This document shows, in pieces, positions 8,295-18,038 of a DNA stretch of 64,000 nt. Source of the DNA: JAIVGV01 sp031425275 (lineage in GTDB: Bacteria > Acidobacteriota > Blastocatellia > Pyrinomonadales > Pyrinomonadaceae); contig JANPJA010000059.1 in NCBI GenBank assembly GCA_031425275.1, forward strand, positions 1 through 64,000. Direction: 5' to 3'. Numbering within the stretch: position 1 is the stretch's first letter; each line of letters starts with the position of its first letter. Position numbers and translations under genes: made by a program. The notes beneath the pieces were generated by a model that did no database searches, had not been told where the DNA came from, and saw only the letters and a list, made by a program, of their open reading frames with translations.

Positions 8295-10253
8295 TCACCT
8301 CGCGGCCAGCGTCTCGGCCGGCTCGCCGCTCGGCTCGCCCGCCGCCTCGCCGTCCATGAACTGCCGCAGCCACATCTCGACGTTGACGAGCGCCCACAGC
8401 CGCTCGGAATGATTCGCCCCGGCCATGTGCTCACCGACGAGGCGGCGCACGAACCCGGCGTCGAACAGAGCGCGCGCGCGCGCCCGCTCGCCCAGCACGT
8501 ACTCGTCAACCACGTGACGGTACGGCCCGCGGAACCACGCGCCGACGGGGACGGGGAAGCCCATCTTGCCGCGCTTGAGAATCGCCTCCGGCAACACGTC
8601 CTTCATGCTCCGGCGCAGGATGTACTTCGTCGTCCAACCGCGCCGCAGCTTGAGGCGTTGGGGGAGGCGCGCCGTGAACTCCACCAGCTTGTGATCGAGG
8701 AACGGCACGCGGCTCTCGATGGAGGCGGCCATGCTCATCTGATCCTGCTTCATCAAGAGTTCTTGCAGGTAGGTCTTCACGTCGGCGTACAGCATCCGGT
8801 CGAGCGGCGAGTCGGTGTCCGCCGCCTCGAAGTAGCCCCGCATGTCGGCGTAAGGGTCGATCACCCCCGCGCGCTCCTTCGCGTCCGGCGTCAGGAGCTC
8901 GTGCTGCATGGCCCGCGTGAAGACGGCGAAGTTGTCGAAGTACAAACTCTCGATGTCGCCGGGCAGGCACAGGAAAGTGCGCGTCAGCTTGTGGCGGATT
9001 TTCGACCCGACCGGCAGGCCCTCGATGCGGCCGCGCACGGCCCGGCGCAGCCCCTCGCCCGTCAGCGACTGGTAGCGCGGGGCGAGCGCGAGGTTGTAGA
9101 GCGTCTTGTAGTAACGCTCGTAGCCGCCCAGCATCTCGTCGCTGCCCTCGCCGGTGAGCACCACCTTGACGTGCCGCGCGGCGAGGCGCGACACGAAATA
9201 GAGCGCGACGCTCGAAGGGTGCGCCAGCGGCTCGTCCTCGTGCCAGACAAGCCGGGGCAGCGCCGCGAAGAACTCTTCGGGGCTGACGAGGACTTCGTGG
9301 TGATCCGTTTTGAACCGTTCGGCGACGAGCCGCGCGTAACCCAACTCGTTGGCCTCGCGCTCGCGGAAGGCGACCGAGAAGGTTTTGACGGGGGCGTCAA
9401 CCATCCCGCTCATCACGGCGGCGATGGCCGACGAATCAATCCCGCCCGACAAAAACATCCCCAGCGGCACGTCGGCCATCAGGCGCAGGCGGACGGAGGT
9501 GCGGAACAACTCCGTCCACTCTTCGACGTAACTCTCGTCGCCGCGCCGCGCGTCTTCCTCGCCGCGCCGCGCGTAATGCAAGTCCCAGTACTGCTCGATC
9601 TTGATCTCGCCGTCGCGCCACACCAGCGTGTGACCGGGGAGCAGCCGCTTGACGCCCGCGAAGAGGGTTTCTTCGGCGGACGTGCCGTGATTGGCGAGGT
9701 AGTCGGGGAGGGCGCGGTAGTTGATCTCCGGCCCCACGGCGCGAGCGGCGAGCAGCGCCTTGATCTCCGAGGCGAAGTAGAGCGAGCCGTCGTCCGCGTG
9801 GACGTAGTAGAGCGGCTTCACGCCGAGGCGGTCGCGCGCGACGAAAAGCTCGCGTCTCGTTTTGTCCCAGATGGCGAAGGCGAACATGCCGCGCAGGTGC
9901 TCGACGCAAGCGCGGCCGTGCTCTTCGTAGAGGTGGAGGATCGTCTCCGTGTCGCAGTGCGTCTGGTAGATGTGGCCGCGGGCTTCGAGCGACTCGCGGA
10001 AGTCGGCGTGGTTGTAAATCTCGCCGTTGTAGGTGATGCGCAGCGAGCCGTCCTCGTTCGTCATCGGCTGGTGGCCGGCGGCGACATCCACGATGCTCAG
10101 GCGGCGGTGCCCCAGCCCCACCTGAGCGTCGATGAACAGACCTGAGTCGTCGGGGCCGCGGTGCGTGAGCGTGTCGCGCATCCGCTCGACCAGACGGCCG
10201 TCCAGCGTGCGCCCCGACCGGCTCGACAATGCTATTCCGTTAATCCCGCACAT
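8295..10253 (-). CDS. asnB: Asparagine synthase (glutamine-hydrolysing) family protein, copy 1
   Basis: A 652-aa class II glutamine amidotransferase fused to an ATP-pyrophosphatase synthetase. The protein begins MCGINGIA, so Cys2 is the glutamine-hydrolysing nucleophile after Met removal. The GPDD, GHRRLSI and YNGEIYN motifs follow in the N-terminal 100 residues. The PP-loop FLSGGIDSSA lies near residue 270. In polysaccharide clusters such enzymes are often taken to amidate uronic acids rather than make free asparagine. It is one of three copies in this window. Active-site residues look intact. Confidence 0.93.
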   Translation of the reverse strand: MCGINGIALSSRSGRTLDGRLVERMRDTLTHRGPDDSGLFIDAQVGLGHRRLSIVDVAAGHQPMTNEDGSLRITYNGEIYNHADFRESLEARGHIYQTHCDTETILHLYEEHGRACVEHLRGMFAFAIWDKTRRELFVARDRLGVKPLYYVHADDGSLYFASEIKALLAARAVGPEINYRALPDYLANHGTSAEETLFAGVKRLLPGHTLVWRDGEIKIEQYWDLHYARRGEEDARRGDESYVEEWTELFRTSVRLRLMADVPLGMFLSGGIDSSAIAAVMSGMVDAPVKTFSVAFREREANELGYARLVAERFKTDHHEVLVSPEEFFAALPRLVWHEDEPLAHPSSVALYFVSRLAARHVKVVLTGEGSDEMLGGYERYYKTLYNLALAPRYQSLTGEGLRRAVRGRIEGLPVGSKIRHKLTRTFLCLPGDIESLYFDNFAVFTRAMQHELLTPDAKERAGVIDPYADMRGYFEAADTDSPLDRMLYADVKTYLQELLMKQDQMSMAASIESRVPFLDHKLVEFTARLPQRLKLRRGWTTKYILRRSMKDVLPEAILKRGKMGFPVPVGAWFRGPYRHVVDEYVLGERARARALFDAGFVRRLVGEHMAGANHSERLWALVNVEMWLRQFMDGEAAGEPSGEPAETLAAR

Positions 10254-10278
10254 AATCGTTCACTACAAGATGACTGAT

Positions 10279-12723
10279 TCACAGATTCATCGTCGAAGCT
10301 TCGTTGTCGAAAATTGGCGGCCGCACGTCCGCGCCCGCGTCCGTCTCACGGCGCGACTCGTGCCCGGCGCACCTGACCGCCATGCCGTCAAGAGTCTTTG
10401 GATTGTTGACGATCTCCCGCCCGTCAAAAGACAAGCGGCGGCCGCCGATCAGCACCAGCTCTTCGAGCGTCCCGGTCGGGCGCGCGAACCGCGCCCACGC
10501 CAGCTCGAAATCCGAAGCGAGACGGGCCGCCTCGACCACGCGCCCGCGCCCGACGAGCAGCACGTCGCGCGTCTCTTCGTCTAAAATCTCAAACGCGCGC
10601 CCGCCCGCCGCCTCGATCTCGCGCACGCTCACTTGCGCCTCCTGCCCCGCGCGGCGCGGGACGAGGAACGTGAAGAACTCCTGCGCGCCGCGAGCGCGCG
10701 CCGAGAAGGTGAGGACGGGCGCAACCTGCCGCTCGCGGTAGCAGCGCGAGACCCACCCTTCCGTCGTCTCCCACTCGCCCCCGCCGCCACCGACGACGCC
10801 GCCGCCGAAGGAGAACAGCTCAAGCCCGGCCGCGCCCGCCGCCGCGCGCTCGCGCACCGCCCGCGCTTCGCCCTCCGCTTCGATTGACGGATGCGCGTCG
10901 GGCGCAAAATGAAAATGCAGTTGGTAAGCATGTTCGCCCGCCGTCTCCACGCGGTCGCGGATCACCCAGTAGTCGCCTTTCAAAAACAGCACGGCGCGCG
11001 CGTGCGTAACCGGGGACGCCAGACGCTCGTAACCGTCATGCCGGCCCTCGAAATAATCGAACCGCTCGCGGCTCGCCCACGCGAGCGGCGCGGTCTGGGC
11101 GACGTGCCGCCACGAGAACGCCCCGTCCGGCACGGAGGAAGACTCGCCGTCAACGCTCAGCGTGTTGTGCGCCGGGGAGGAGCGGAAGTGATCGCGCAAC
11201 GGGGCCGAGCCGGTGTAGGTGTACGTGCCCGGATCGACGAGCAGCGTGCGCCCGCGCGCGGCGAGGTCAAACGAGAGCGCGTCGGCGTGGGCGTGCCCGT
11301 GGCGCAGCGCGCCGTGCAGGCCGCAGTCGATCAGCAGATAGTTCGAGTCGGGCGACCAGCCGTCGCGCATCACGTAGTAGCCGCCGTCGGGGTAGGCGCG
11401 CGATTCGTGCGCGGGCGGGCGGGCGTCGAGTTCGTCGAAGGCGCGGAGGCCCGCCGCGCCCGCGAGCCACAGCATTTCTTCGGTGGCCCCGCCGGCGACA
11501 AATTTATAATCCGGCCGGTTGAAAATTAACGCGCCGAGAGCGAGCGTCGGGCGGAAGTCGTCGCGCCCGCGCTCGTCCAGCATCACGAGACGCCCGCCGT
11601 CGTCGTCTCCGTAGAGCGGCGTCGAGCCGTCGGGGCGCGTGATGTCGCGGAGGTGATCGAGCAGCGAGACGAGTTTTTGCCCGAGCGCCTCCGCGACCGG
11701 CTCGCCGTTGGCGCGCAGCAGGAGCAGCAGGTGCGTGTAGAAGTCCGCCGTGTAGCGTTGGTAATAACTCGCCTGCTCGAAGTAAACCCCGTCGGGTCTG
11801 ACATGACGATCCAGCTCGCGGAGCATGATGTCGCGCCCGAGGGTGCGCCAGCGGCGCGCGCGGCCGAATTCCGGCAGCAGCGTCCCCAGATAGAAAAGCC
11901 CCAGCGCCTCGCCCGTCAGATGCGTGTTCGGGCTGAAGTAGGTCGAGAGATACGTTTCGAGGTGGCGCGCGTGGAGGTAGAGCAGTTTCCACATGCGCAA
12001 CAAAACGGGCGGCGTGAGGTGCGGCGAGTCCTTGAAGAAGTGGAGCGCCCACAGCCACGAGATCGAGCGGAACGCGACCTCAAGACTGCTCGCCCAGTTG
12101 ATGCCGACCTTCGGCGGGTTCTCGTCGATCCAACTATTGACGTGCTCGACGAAGGTGCGCGCAAACTCCTCGTCGCTCGTGCGCCGGTAGGCCCGGCCGA
12201 GCGTCATAAAGTATTGATGCCGGTTCAGCTCCCAAGTGATCTTTTTATCGCCCGCCTGTTCGGCGTCCAGGTAGTTGACGCGGCTCCAGTGGACGCGCGG
12301 CGCGGCGACGCCCGAGAGCGGTTCGAGATGCCAGTTGACCGGCGTGCCGAAATCCAGATCGCGCAGGCCGAGCAGATCGAAACGACCGGCGGCGATGCGC
12401 CGCGCCCGCCCGACGACCGCCTCGCCCGCCCCGAATCGCCCGAGCAGCGCGGCCCTCGCCTCTTCCGTTTGGTGGAAGGCCGCGAAGAAGCGCGGGCGCG
12501 TGCGCGCGCGGAAATGTTCGAGCAGCGTTTCCGGGGTGGGGCTTGGAGTGCCGAGCAACTCCGGGTTCAACAGCTTGAAGAAAGCCGCGTCGGAAGGCGT
12601 GCGCGAGAGCGACGACCAGCCGCCGCGTTCCGCCCCGGCGTGGAGGGCCTGCATCCCGCGCACGCGCAGCTCGCGCGCGCCGCGCCCGCGGAGCTTCTTC
12701 AATTTTTTAAGAATCTCGCCCAT
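10279..12723 (-). CDS. Heparinase II/III family polysaccharide lyase-like protein
   Basis: An 814-aa protein with an alpha/alpha-toroid N-terminal half (about 60-400) and a beta-sandwich C-terminal half. Family hallmarks include SRAYPDGGYYVMRDGW, RHGHAHADALSFDL and LLVDPGTYTYTG followed by SSPAHNTLSVDG. Members cleave uronic-acid glycosidic links by beta-elimination. No clear signal peptide is visible at MGEILKKLKKLRGR, so it may be cytoplasmic or exported without a Sec signal. Inside an EPS cluster it may trim or turn over the polymer, which fits the AlgD-type gene in the same run. Confidence 0.92.
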   Translation of the reverse strand: MGEILKKLKKLRGRGARELRVRGMQALHAGAERGGWSSLSRTPSDAAFFKLLNPELLGTPSPTPETLLEHFRARTRPRFFAAFHQTEEARAALLGRFGAGEAVVGRARRIAAGRFDLLGLRDLDFGTPVNWHLEPLSGVAAPRVHWSRVNYLDAEQAGDKKITWELNRHQYFMTLGRAYRRTSDEEFARTFVEHVNSWIDENPPKVGINWASSLEVAFRSISWLWALHFFKDSPHLTPPVLLRMWKLLYLHARHLETYLSTYFSPNTHLTGEALGLFYLGTLLPEFGRARRWRTLGRDIMLRELDRHVRPDGVYFEQASYYQRYTADFYTHLLLLLRANGEPVAEALGQKLVSLLDHLRDITRPDGSTPLYGDDDGGRLVMLDERGRDDFRPTLALGALIFNRPDYKFVAGGATEEMLWLAGAAGLRAFDELDARPPAHESRAYPDGGYYVMRDGWSPDSNYLLIDCGLHGALRHGHAHADALSFDLAARGRTLLVDPGTYTYTGSAPLRDHFRSSPAHNTLSVDGESSSVPDGAFSWRHVAQTAPLAWASRERFDYFEGRHDGYERLASPVTHARAVLFLKGDYWVIRDRVETAGEHAYQLHFHFAPDAHPSIEAEGEARAVRERAAAGAAGLELFSFGGGVVGGGGGEWETTEGWVSRCYRERQVAPVLTFSARARGAQEFFTFLVPRRAGQEAQVSVREIEAAGGRAFEILDEETRDVLLVGRGRVVEAARLASDFELAWARFARPTGTLEELVLIGGRRLSFDGREIVNNPKTLDGMAVRCAGHESRRETDAGADVRPPIFDNEASTMNL

Positions 12724-12744
12724 CAGTTCTCGACGGCCGGCACG

Positions 12745-14316
12745 CTATCTGCCCGCCGACCGTCCCCCGATCTCCGACACCCGCCCGTCTTCATGAACCC
12801 ACAGACAAACGTCGCGCGCGCCCGCGCAGTCACTCGCCACGGCCTCGGGCGCGATCACCTCGGCGGCCAGCTCTTCGTTTTGACTAACCAACTGCATCGC
12901 GGCCCGGGCGGCGGTCGCGCCGATGGTGTCAACGCCCCGCCAGCCGTACATCCCGTAACGCCGCGACGCGGGCTCGCCCGGCGCGCTCGCCAGCTTGACC
13001 GTCCACGCGCCTTCCCGCAACTTCTCCGCCGGCAACTCCGTGACGATGCGCCGCGCCGTCTCGCCGCAACGCGCCACGCGCCCGTTCCGCACCCACGTCG
13101 CGCCGCCGAAGAGGAGGCCCAAAAGCCCGACGGCCGCGAAGGCGACGGCGGGGCGACGCTTCCGCCCGCCCGCGCCCGCGAGGAGCAGCGTTTCCAGCAC
13201 CGCGCCGAAGAGGACGGCGGCGAAGGCGGCGGGCAGGTACAGGTAAGTTTCCGACGCCTTGTCCGTGAAGACAAGGAGGGGGAGGAGCGAGGCCAAAATC
13301 GCCGCCGGCAAAAACAGCATCTTCGCGCGCGCGTCCGCCGGCAGTTGTCGGCGCAGGCGGCTCACTAGTGCGAGCGCGGCGAAGGCGGCGGCGCACACTC
13401 CGGCGGCGACGACCGCCCACCACCACGCGCTCACGCCGCCGAAATAAAGTTCCGACGGCAGCGGCGTGCCCAGCCACTCGTCGGCCAGCACCACATCGAC
13501 GGGCGAGAGCAGGGCGGCCGCGTACATCAGCGCGTTCTTGACGAGTGCCTTCATGCCCGGCAACGCCTGCCGCGCCCCGGCCGTCACGTAGAGCGCGCGC
13601 ATCCAGAAAAATGCGCCGAGCGCGAGGGCGCAGCCCGCCGCGAGCGCGAGCAGGAAACGTGCGTCCGCCAACTTCTCCCTCGCGAAGAACCAGTGCAGGA
13701 GAGGGTAGGTGAACATCAAGGGGAAGGCGGCGATGGCGGCCTCGTAAGCGAGCAGGCTCAGCCAGGCGGCGGCGAGCGCGAGCGCGAGCCAGACCGGCCA
13801 GCGGCGCGTTTGCCGGAGCGAGATGAGAAAGCAGACGAGCGACAGGAGAAAGCCCGCGTGCGCCGCCGTGTTTGTCATCACCGCGCCGACGACCGACTGG
13901 TTGGCGAGCGGGTGCAGGCCGAAGAGCAGGGCCGCGGCGGCGGCCGTCCACCTCCGGCCGAAGAGCAACCACGCGAGCGCGTAAACGAGTGCGACGTTAA
14001 GCAGGTGGAAGACGAGATTCCGCGCGCGGAAGTAAGCGGCGTCGCCGCCGCCGAGGCGGTAGCTCAACAAATTGAGGCCGCGATTCAACGGGCGATATTT
14101 GTAGGACTGAAAGTGGGTCGTGGTGAAGACCCGCGACGGGTCTCTGGTGTCCTCGAAGGCGGCGCGATGCACTTCGAGGAAGTCGTCGTAGGCGCAGAAG
14201 TACGTGGCCGGCGTGCGGCAGTAAACCAGCCCGACGAGCAGGATGATCGCCGAGAGCGGCAACAGATGTTTGAGGGAGGAATTTGTCAGAGCGATTGGAG
14301 TTTCAGAGCGACCCAC
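12745..14316 (-). CDS. Polytopic membrane protein, GT-C-type glycosyltransferase-like
   Basis: 523 aa with roughly ten hydrophobic helices. After the first helix (LLPLSAIILLVGLVY) comes an external loop with YDDF, resembling the acidic loop of GT-C enzymes such as PMT/ArnT. The motif YRPLNRGLNLLSYRL and the segment LFGLHPLANQSVVGAVMTN recall bacterial GT39/TPR membrane proteins. The soluble C-terminal part (about 400-523) is probably periplasmic. Its 5' end overlaps the upstream GT4 gene by 14 bp. Glycosyl transfer from a polyprenyl-phosphate sugar is likely but unproven. Confidence 0.75.
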   Translation of the reverse strand: MGRSETPIALTNSSLKHLLPLSAIILLVGLVYCRTPATYFCAYDDFLEVHRAAFEDTRDPSRVFTTTHFQSYKYRPLNRGLNLLSYRLGGGDAAYFRARNLVFHLLNVALVYALAWLLFGRRWTAAAAALLFGLHPLANQSVVGAVMTNTAAHAGFLLSLVCFLISLRQTRRWPVWLALALAAAWLSLLAYEAAIAAFPLMFTYPLLHWFFAREKLADARFLLALAAGCALALGAFFWMRALYVTAGARQALPGMKALVKNALMYAAALLSPVDVVLADEWLGTPLPSELYFGGVSAWWWAVVAAGVCAAAFAALALVSRLRRQLPADARAKMLFLPAAILASLLPLLVFTDKASETYLYLPAAFAAVLFGAVLETLLLAGAGGRKRRPAVAFAAVGLLGLLFGGATWVRNGRVARCGETARRIVTELPAEKLREGAWTVKLASAPGEPASRRYGMYGWRGVDTIGATAARAAMQLVSQNEELAAEVIAPEAVASDCAGARDVCLWVHEDGRVSEIGGRSAGR

Positions 14317-15577
14317 GGTCGTGCGTCCGCGGGGCCGCGCCCAACTCGATTTCGGCCGCCGGGGTCTGAGCCTGAGCCAGCCCTCGGTAGAGCTTCAGCC
14401 ACTCGCCGCGCACGGCCTCCCAACTGTATTTCCGACACTCCGCGTGCGCCCGCGCGGCGAGGTCGGACGCGAGCGCTTCGTCTTCGAGCAGGCGGACGGC
14501 GCGCGCCGCCAGCGCCTCGTGATCCCCGCGCGCCACCATCATGCCGGTCTCGCCGTCCGAGACGATGTAAGGAATGCCGCCCGCGTCCGTCGTCACCACC
14601 GGCAGGCCCGAGGCGAACGACTCGATGATGGAGCCGGGCATGTTGTCAATGTCGGGCGTGTTCAAATAGATGTCCGCCGCGTCGTACAGCTCGGGCATTC
14701 GCGTCTGCTCGACTTGGCCTAGAAACTCGACGTTGCGCAGGGCGAGCGCGCGCGCCAACGCTTCTAGATCGGCGCGCTGCGAGCCGTCGCCCGCCAGCAC
14801 AAGGCGCGCGTCGGGGAAACGGCGTTGGATGATCTGGAAGGCGCGCAACACGCAAGGGACGTTGTAGAGCGGCTCGAAGTTGCGGTTCGAGAAGAAGACG
14901 GGGCGCAGGGGGCGGCGGGCGCGGAAGCGGAAGCGCGCCGTGTCCACGAAATTAAATACCGGGCGCGCCCGCAGGCCGAAGCGCGCGAACACGTCCACGA
15001 GGTAGCCGGAGGGCACGACGATCTCGTCCGCCAGACGCATGGCCGGCAGCGCCGTGCGCCGCCAGCGCGTGAGATGATCCTCGGCCTCGCCGCTCCGGTA
15101 GTTGAGGACGATTTTTTTGCCGTAGAGCTTGGCCGCGAGGATGGCGGGCGTCGGCGCGAGGGCAAAGGAAAAATAGGAAGCGGAGAAGACGTGGAGGATG
15201 TCGTGGCGGCGCGCGCGGGCGAGCAAGGAGGCGGCGTAGGCCAGCGAGGTGACGACGGTGCGCACGTATTTAATCCGCTGCAACCCCCGGAGCGCACCAG
15301 GCAGGCGCGGGTTCACGGGCAGGAACGACACTTCGAGCGACGGCTCTTCCCGCAGCCGCGCGAGCAGCCGCGCCGCCTGCACGGCCTGGCCGCCGAGGAT
15401 GTCGAGCGAGGGGGCGACGATCAGGATGCGGACGGCGCGGGCGGGATCGACCGCCGCGCGGCGCACCGCGTCAGACTCCCCCGCCGCGTCGCGCGCCGTG
15501 ACGCGCGGACGCGCGTCGCTCGCACGCCCCGGCGCGGCGTTCGCGGTTGACGCCAACTCTGCCTTGCCCCGTCTCAT
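14303..15577 (-). CDS. GT4 family glycosyltransferase
   Basis: A 424-aa GT-B enzyme. VRILIVAPSLDILGGQAVQAARLL is the N-terminal loop; YDAADIYLNTPDIDNMPGSIIESFASGLPVV is the donor-binding region with the E-x7-E-like pattern. I chose the ATG at 15577, two bases after the previous stop (15580) and preceded by GGAGAAAG. The first ~45 residues are Ala/Arg-rich and poorly conserved. It presumably extends the lipid-linked repeat unit at the cytoplasmic face. Confidence 0.9.
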   Translation of the reverse strand: MRRGKAELASTANAAPGRASDARPRVTARDAAGESDAVRRAAVDPARAVRILIVAPSLDILGGQAVQAARLLARLREEPSLEVSFLPVNPRLPGALRGLQRIKYVRTVVTSLAYAASLLARARRHDILHVFSASYFSFALAPTPAILAAKLYGKKIVLNYRSGEAEDHLTRWRRTALPAMRLADEIVVPSGYLVDVFARFGLRARPVFNFVDTARFRFRARRPLRPVFFSNRNFEPLYNVPCVLRAFQIIQRRFPDARLVLAGDGSQRADLEALARALALRNVEFLGQVEQTRMPELYDAADIYLNTPDIDNMPGSIIESFASGLPVVTTDAGGIPYIVSDGETGMMVARGDHEALAARAVRLLEDEALASDLAARAHAECRKYSWEAVRGEWLKLYRGLAQAQTPAAEIELGAAPRTHDRGSL

Positions 15578-15579
15578 GC

Positions 15580-16581
15580 TCAGGCTTTCTCCGCCGCCGG
15601 AAGCTCCGGCTTCATCGCGCTGAAGGCCGAGCCTTCGGAGTATTCGCCGTGGCGGCCGGCCCACGCCAGCGCCGACTGCCACAACAGTTGATGCATCAGG
15701 CCCGGCTTCCGGTAAGGGGCGGGCCGCCGGTCGAACGCGGGGAGCTTGCCCGCCAGCTCGACGAGCTTCCGGCTCGAACTCACGCGGATCGGGAACTGGC
15801 CGGAGATCGCGTTGCGGTATTGCAAATAGCCGACCGCGTCGCGTAAGCCGAGCGGCGGGAAGCTGCCCCGATAGGTCAGCCCCAGCCGGTCGAACCACGA
15901 GAGCGTCTCGCCGTAGGTGTGATCGCTTTTGTGCGGGTGGCAGTACTTGTCGTAAAACTCCGCGACCTCTTCGGGGCTCATCTCCCCGCTGGGCTTCGTG
16001 CCGTACAGCCGGTGCGCGACCTCGAAGCGCCGCTCGAAGTCTTCGCCGGCGAGACGGCTCACCTTATCCTTTTGCAGGTTGTGCCGCCAGTGGTTCCACT
16101 TGTTGTAGAGGAAGAGGGCGACGAAGCCGCCGGGGCGGCAGAGCCGCGCCATCTCGCGCAAACCCGCGAACGGATCGTGCGTGTGGTGCAGCACGCCCCA
16201 CGAGACGACGACATCGAACGACGCATCGGGGTAAGGGATGTTAAAGAGATCACCCTCGACGGGCGTGAAGCGTTCGTAGCCGTCTTCGGCGGCAACCCGG
16301 CGCGCCACGTCGAGCGAGGCGCGCGAGTGATCGAAGCCGACGAACTCGCCGACGCCGTAGTGCTGTGCGACGAGCATACTGCGCATCCCCGTCCCGCAGC
16401 CGACTTCGAGAAAGCGCGCGCCCGGCATCGCCTCGTCGAGGCCGAGAAACTTGTAACGGCAGACTTCAAAGGCGAGGCGGCCCTGCCGCTCCTCGCGCGA
16501 CCACTGCGGGTACGGGTGCGCGAGATACATGCCAAGGACGGACTGTTTGATCTCGGTCTTTAGTTCGGCGGTTGAAACCAT
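15580..16581 (-). CDS. Class I SAM-dependent methyltransferase
   Basis: A 333-aa protein. Motif I is FLEVGCGTGMRSML, then VGFDHSRASLDVARR and SFDVVVSWGVLHHTHDPFAGL. A long C-terminal extension (about 180-333) is typical of a family whose N-terminus reads MVSTAELKTEIKQ, which supports the ATG at 16581 over a start 33 bp upstream. GGAG lies about 7 bases before it. This is the first gene of the 12-gene run reaching the left window edge and has a good promoter-like sequence about 100 bp upstream. Confidence 0.87.
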   Translation of the reverse strand: MVSTAELKTEIKQSVLGMYLAHPYPQWSREERQGRLAFEVCRYKFLGLDEAMPGARFLEVGCGTGMRSMLVAQHYGVGEFVGFDHSRASLDVARRVAAEDGYERFTPVEGDLFNIPYPDASFDVVVSWGVLHHTHDPFAGLREMARLCRPGGFVALFLYNKWNHWRHNLQKDKVSRLAGEDFERRFEVAHRLYGTKPSGEMSPEEVAEFYDKYCHPHKSDHTYGETLSWFDRLGLTYRGSFPPLGLRDAVGYLQYRNAISGQFPIRVSSSRKLVELAGKLPAFDRRPAPYRKPGLMHQLLWQSALAWAGRHGEYSEGSAFSAMKPELPAAEKA

Positions 16582-16681
16582 GCGGTGCTCCGGGAATTGG
16601 TGTCGTCGGCGCACGACGACGGCGGCGGCGGGGGGACGGCGGGAGCGTCGCGTGCCGGCGGCGGCGCGACACCCTCAATTG

Positions 16682-16710
16682 ACTATAAGTTTTTGGCGAA
16701 ATGTTGTCTA
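16682..16710 (-). promoter_or_regulatory. Sigma70-type promoter candidate
   Basis: On the minus strand TAGACA (16705-16710) is followed by exactly 17 bases and TATAGT (16682-16687); each hexamer is one mismatch from consensus. It lies in an AT-rich island inside a GC-rich 186-bp gap, about 100 bp upstream of the methyltransferase start at 16581. It is the best promoter I found in the window. Confidence 0.55.
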
Positions 16711-16767
16711 TCAACTTGTCCGGCGGCGCGCGTGCCGCCCCGCGTTCGGCGTGCGCGACCGTTGCAG

Positions 16768-17967
16768 CTACGGGCTGTCGCCGCGCACGCCCAACGCGCG
16801 GCGCGGCGCGGGCGAGCGGGCGAGCAAATCGTCGTAGAGTCGCTCCGTGTTTTCGAGCTGCGCGCGGTCGGAATAATTCTCTACGAGGCGTCGCCGCCCG
16901 AGCGCGCCCATCTCGCGCGCGCGCGCCGGGTTTTGGAGCAGCGAGATGATGCGAGTTGCCATTAGCTCGTCGCCGCCGGAAGGGACGAGGTAGCCCGTCT
17001 CGCCCTCGACGACGGCCTCGCGCGCGCCGCCCACATCCGTCACGACGACCGGGCGGCCCGCGCCCATGTATTCGAGAATCGCGTTGGAAAAACCTTCCGC
17101 TTTCGAGCTGAGCGCGCACACGTCGGAGACGGCCAGCAGTTCGGCCATGCGGTCGCAGCGTCCGATGAAGAAAGCGTCGGCGGCGAGCCCGAGCACGGCG
17201 GCGAATTCGCGCGTCGGTTCGACCAGCTCGCCCTCGCCGGCGAGCACGAACGCGGCTTCCGGGAAGCTCTCGCGGACGCGGCGCGCGGCGCGCAGGAACA
17301 TCGGGTGGTTCTTGACCAGCGGGTGCTCCGGCGAGTCGCGCATGTTAGCCACGATGGTGACGAAGCGGCGTCCGTCGCGGGGCAGGCCGAGCGCGCGCAA
17401 TGCGTCCTCGCGCCGGAAGCCGTCGGGCGGAGTGACGCGGCGCAGGTCGAGCCCGTTATAGACGACGGCGATCTTGCGGGCGGGCACGCCGATCCGCACG
17501 AGGTGCTCGCGCACGCGCTCCGAATTAGCGTGAATCGAATGCGCGAGGCGGAACGAGAGGCGTTGGAGCGCCATGTGCGCGCCGCTGATCTCGTCGCCGA
17601 TCCAGCCCCAGAAGGCGATGCGCACGCGGGTGCGGGCGAGCGACGCGCCCAGCATCCCGAAGACGTTCATGTAAAAGTCTTGCGAGTGCGCGATGGCGAT
17701 CTCCCGCTCTTTCAAGAAGCGGGCGAAGCGGCGCAACTGCACGATCATGCTGCGGTCGCGAAAGCCCTTGATGGGGAACTCCGCGATCTCGCCAAGCCCC
17801 AAGCTCTCCGCCTCCGGGAGCAGCGCGCCGCGCCGGTGGAGGCAGGCGAGGTGGACGCCGTATCGCCCGCTCTCCCGCAACAGACGCGCCAACTGGACGG
17901 CCTGCGTTTCCGCCCCGCCCGTGTCGAAGCTGTTGAAGAGGATCACCACGTTCTGTTTCGGCGACAT
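16768..17967 (-). CDS. GT4 family glycosyltransferase
   Basis: A 399-aa GT-B enzyme. NVVILFNSFDTGGAETQAVQLARLL is the classic GT4 N-terminus; LSSKAEGFSNAILEYMGAGRPVV with VSDVCAL is the donor site, and DVGGAREAVVEGETGYLVPSG follows. It is the last gene of the block starting at 22282. It probably adds a sugar from a nucleotide donor to the lipid-linked glycan. Confidence 0.92.
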   Translation of the reverse strand: MSPKQNVVILFNSFDTGGAETQAVQLARLLRESGRYGVHLACLHRRGALLPEAESLGLGEIAEFPIKGFRDRSMIVQLRRFARFLKEREIAIAHSQDFYMNVFGMLGASLARTRVRIAFWGWIGDEISGAHMALQRLSFRLAHSIHANSERVREHLVRIGVPARKIAVVYNGLDLRRVTPPDGFRREDALRALGLPRDGRRFVTIVANMRDSPEHPLVKNHPMFLRAARRVRESFPEAAFVLAGEGELVEPTREFAAVLGLAADAFFIGRCDRMAELLAVSDVCALSSKAEGFSNAILEYMGAGRPVVVTDVGGAREAVVEGETGYLVPSGGDELMATRIISLLQNPARAREMGALGRRRLVENYSDRAQLENTERLYDDLLARSPAPRRALGVRGDSP

Positions 17968-18038
17968 ATGCGGTTATGGATGTTGGAAGCCGGAAGGGGG
18001 GGTTAACGATTGATCAAAACATCGTCCTTGTCTTTGAC

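Noticed and set aside
8271..10145. Plus-strand open frame of 624 codons
   Set aside because: Antisense to an intact asnB; composition rich in Arg, Val and His as expected of a shadow.
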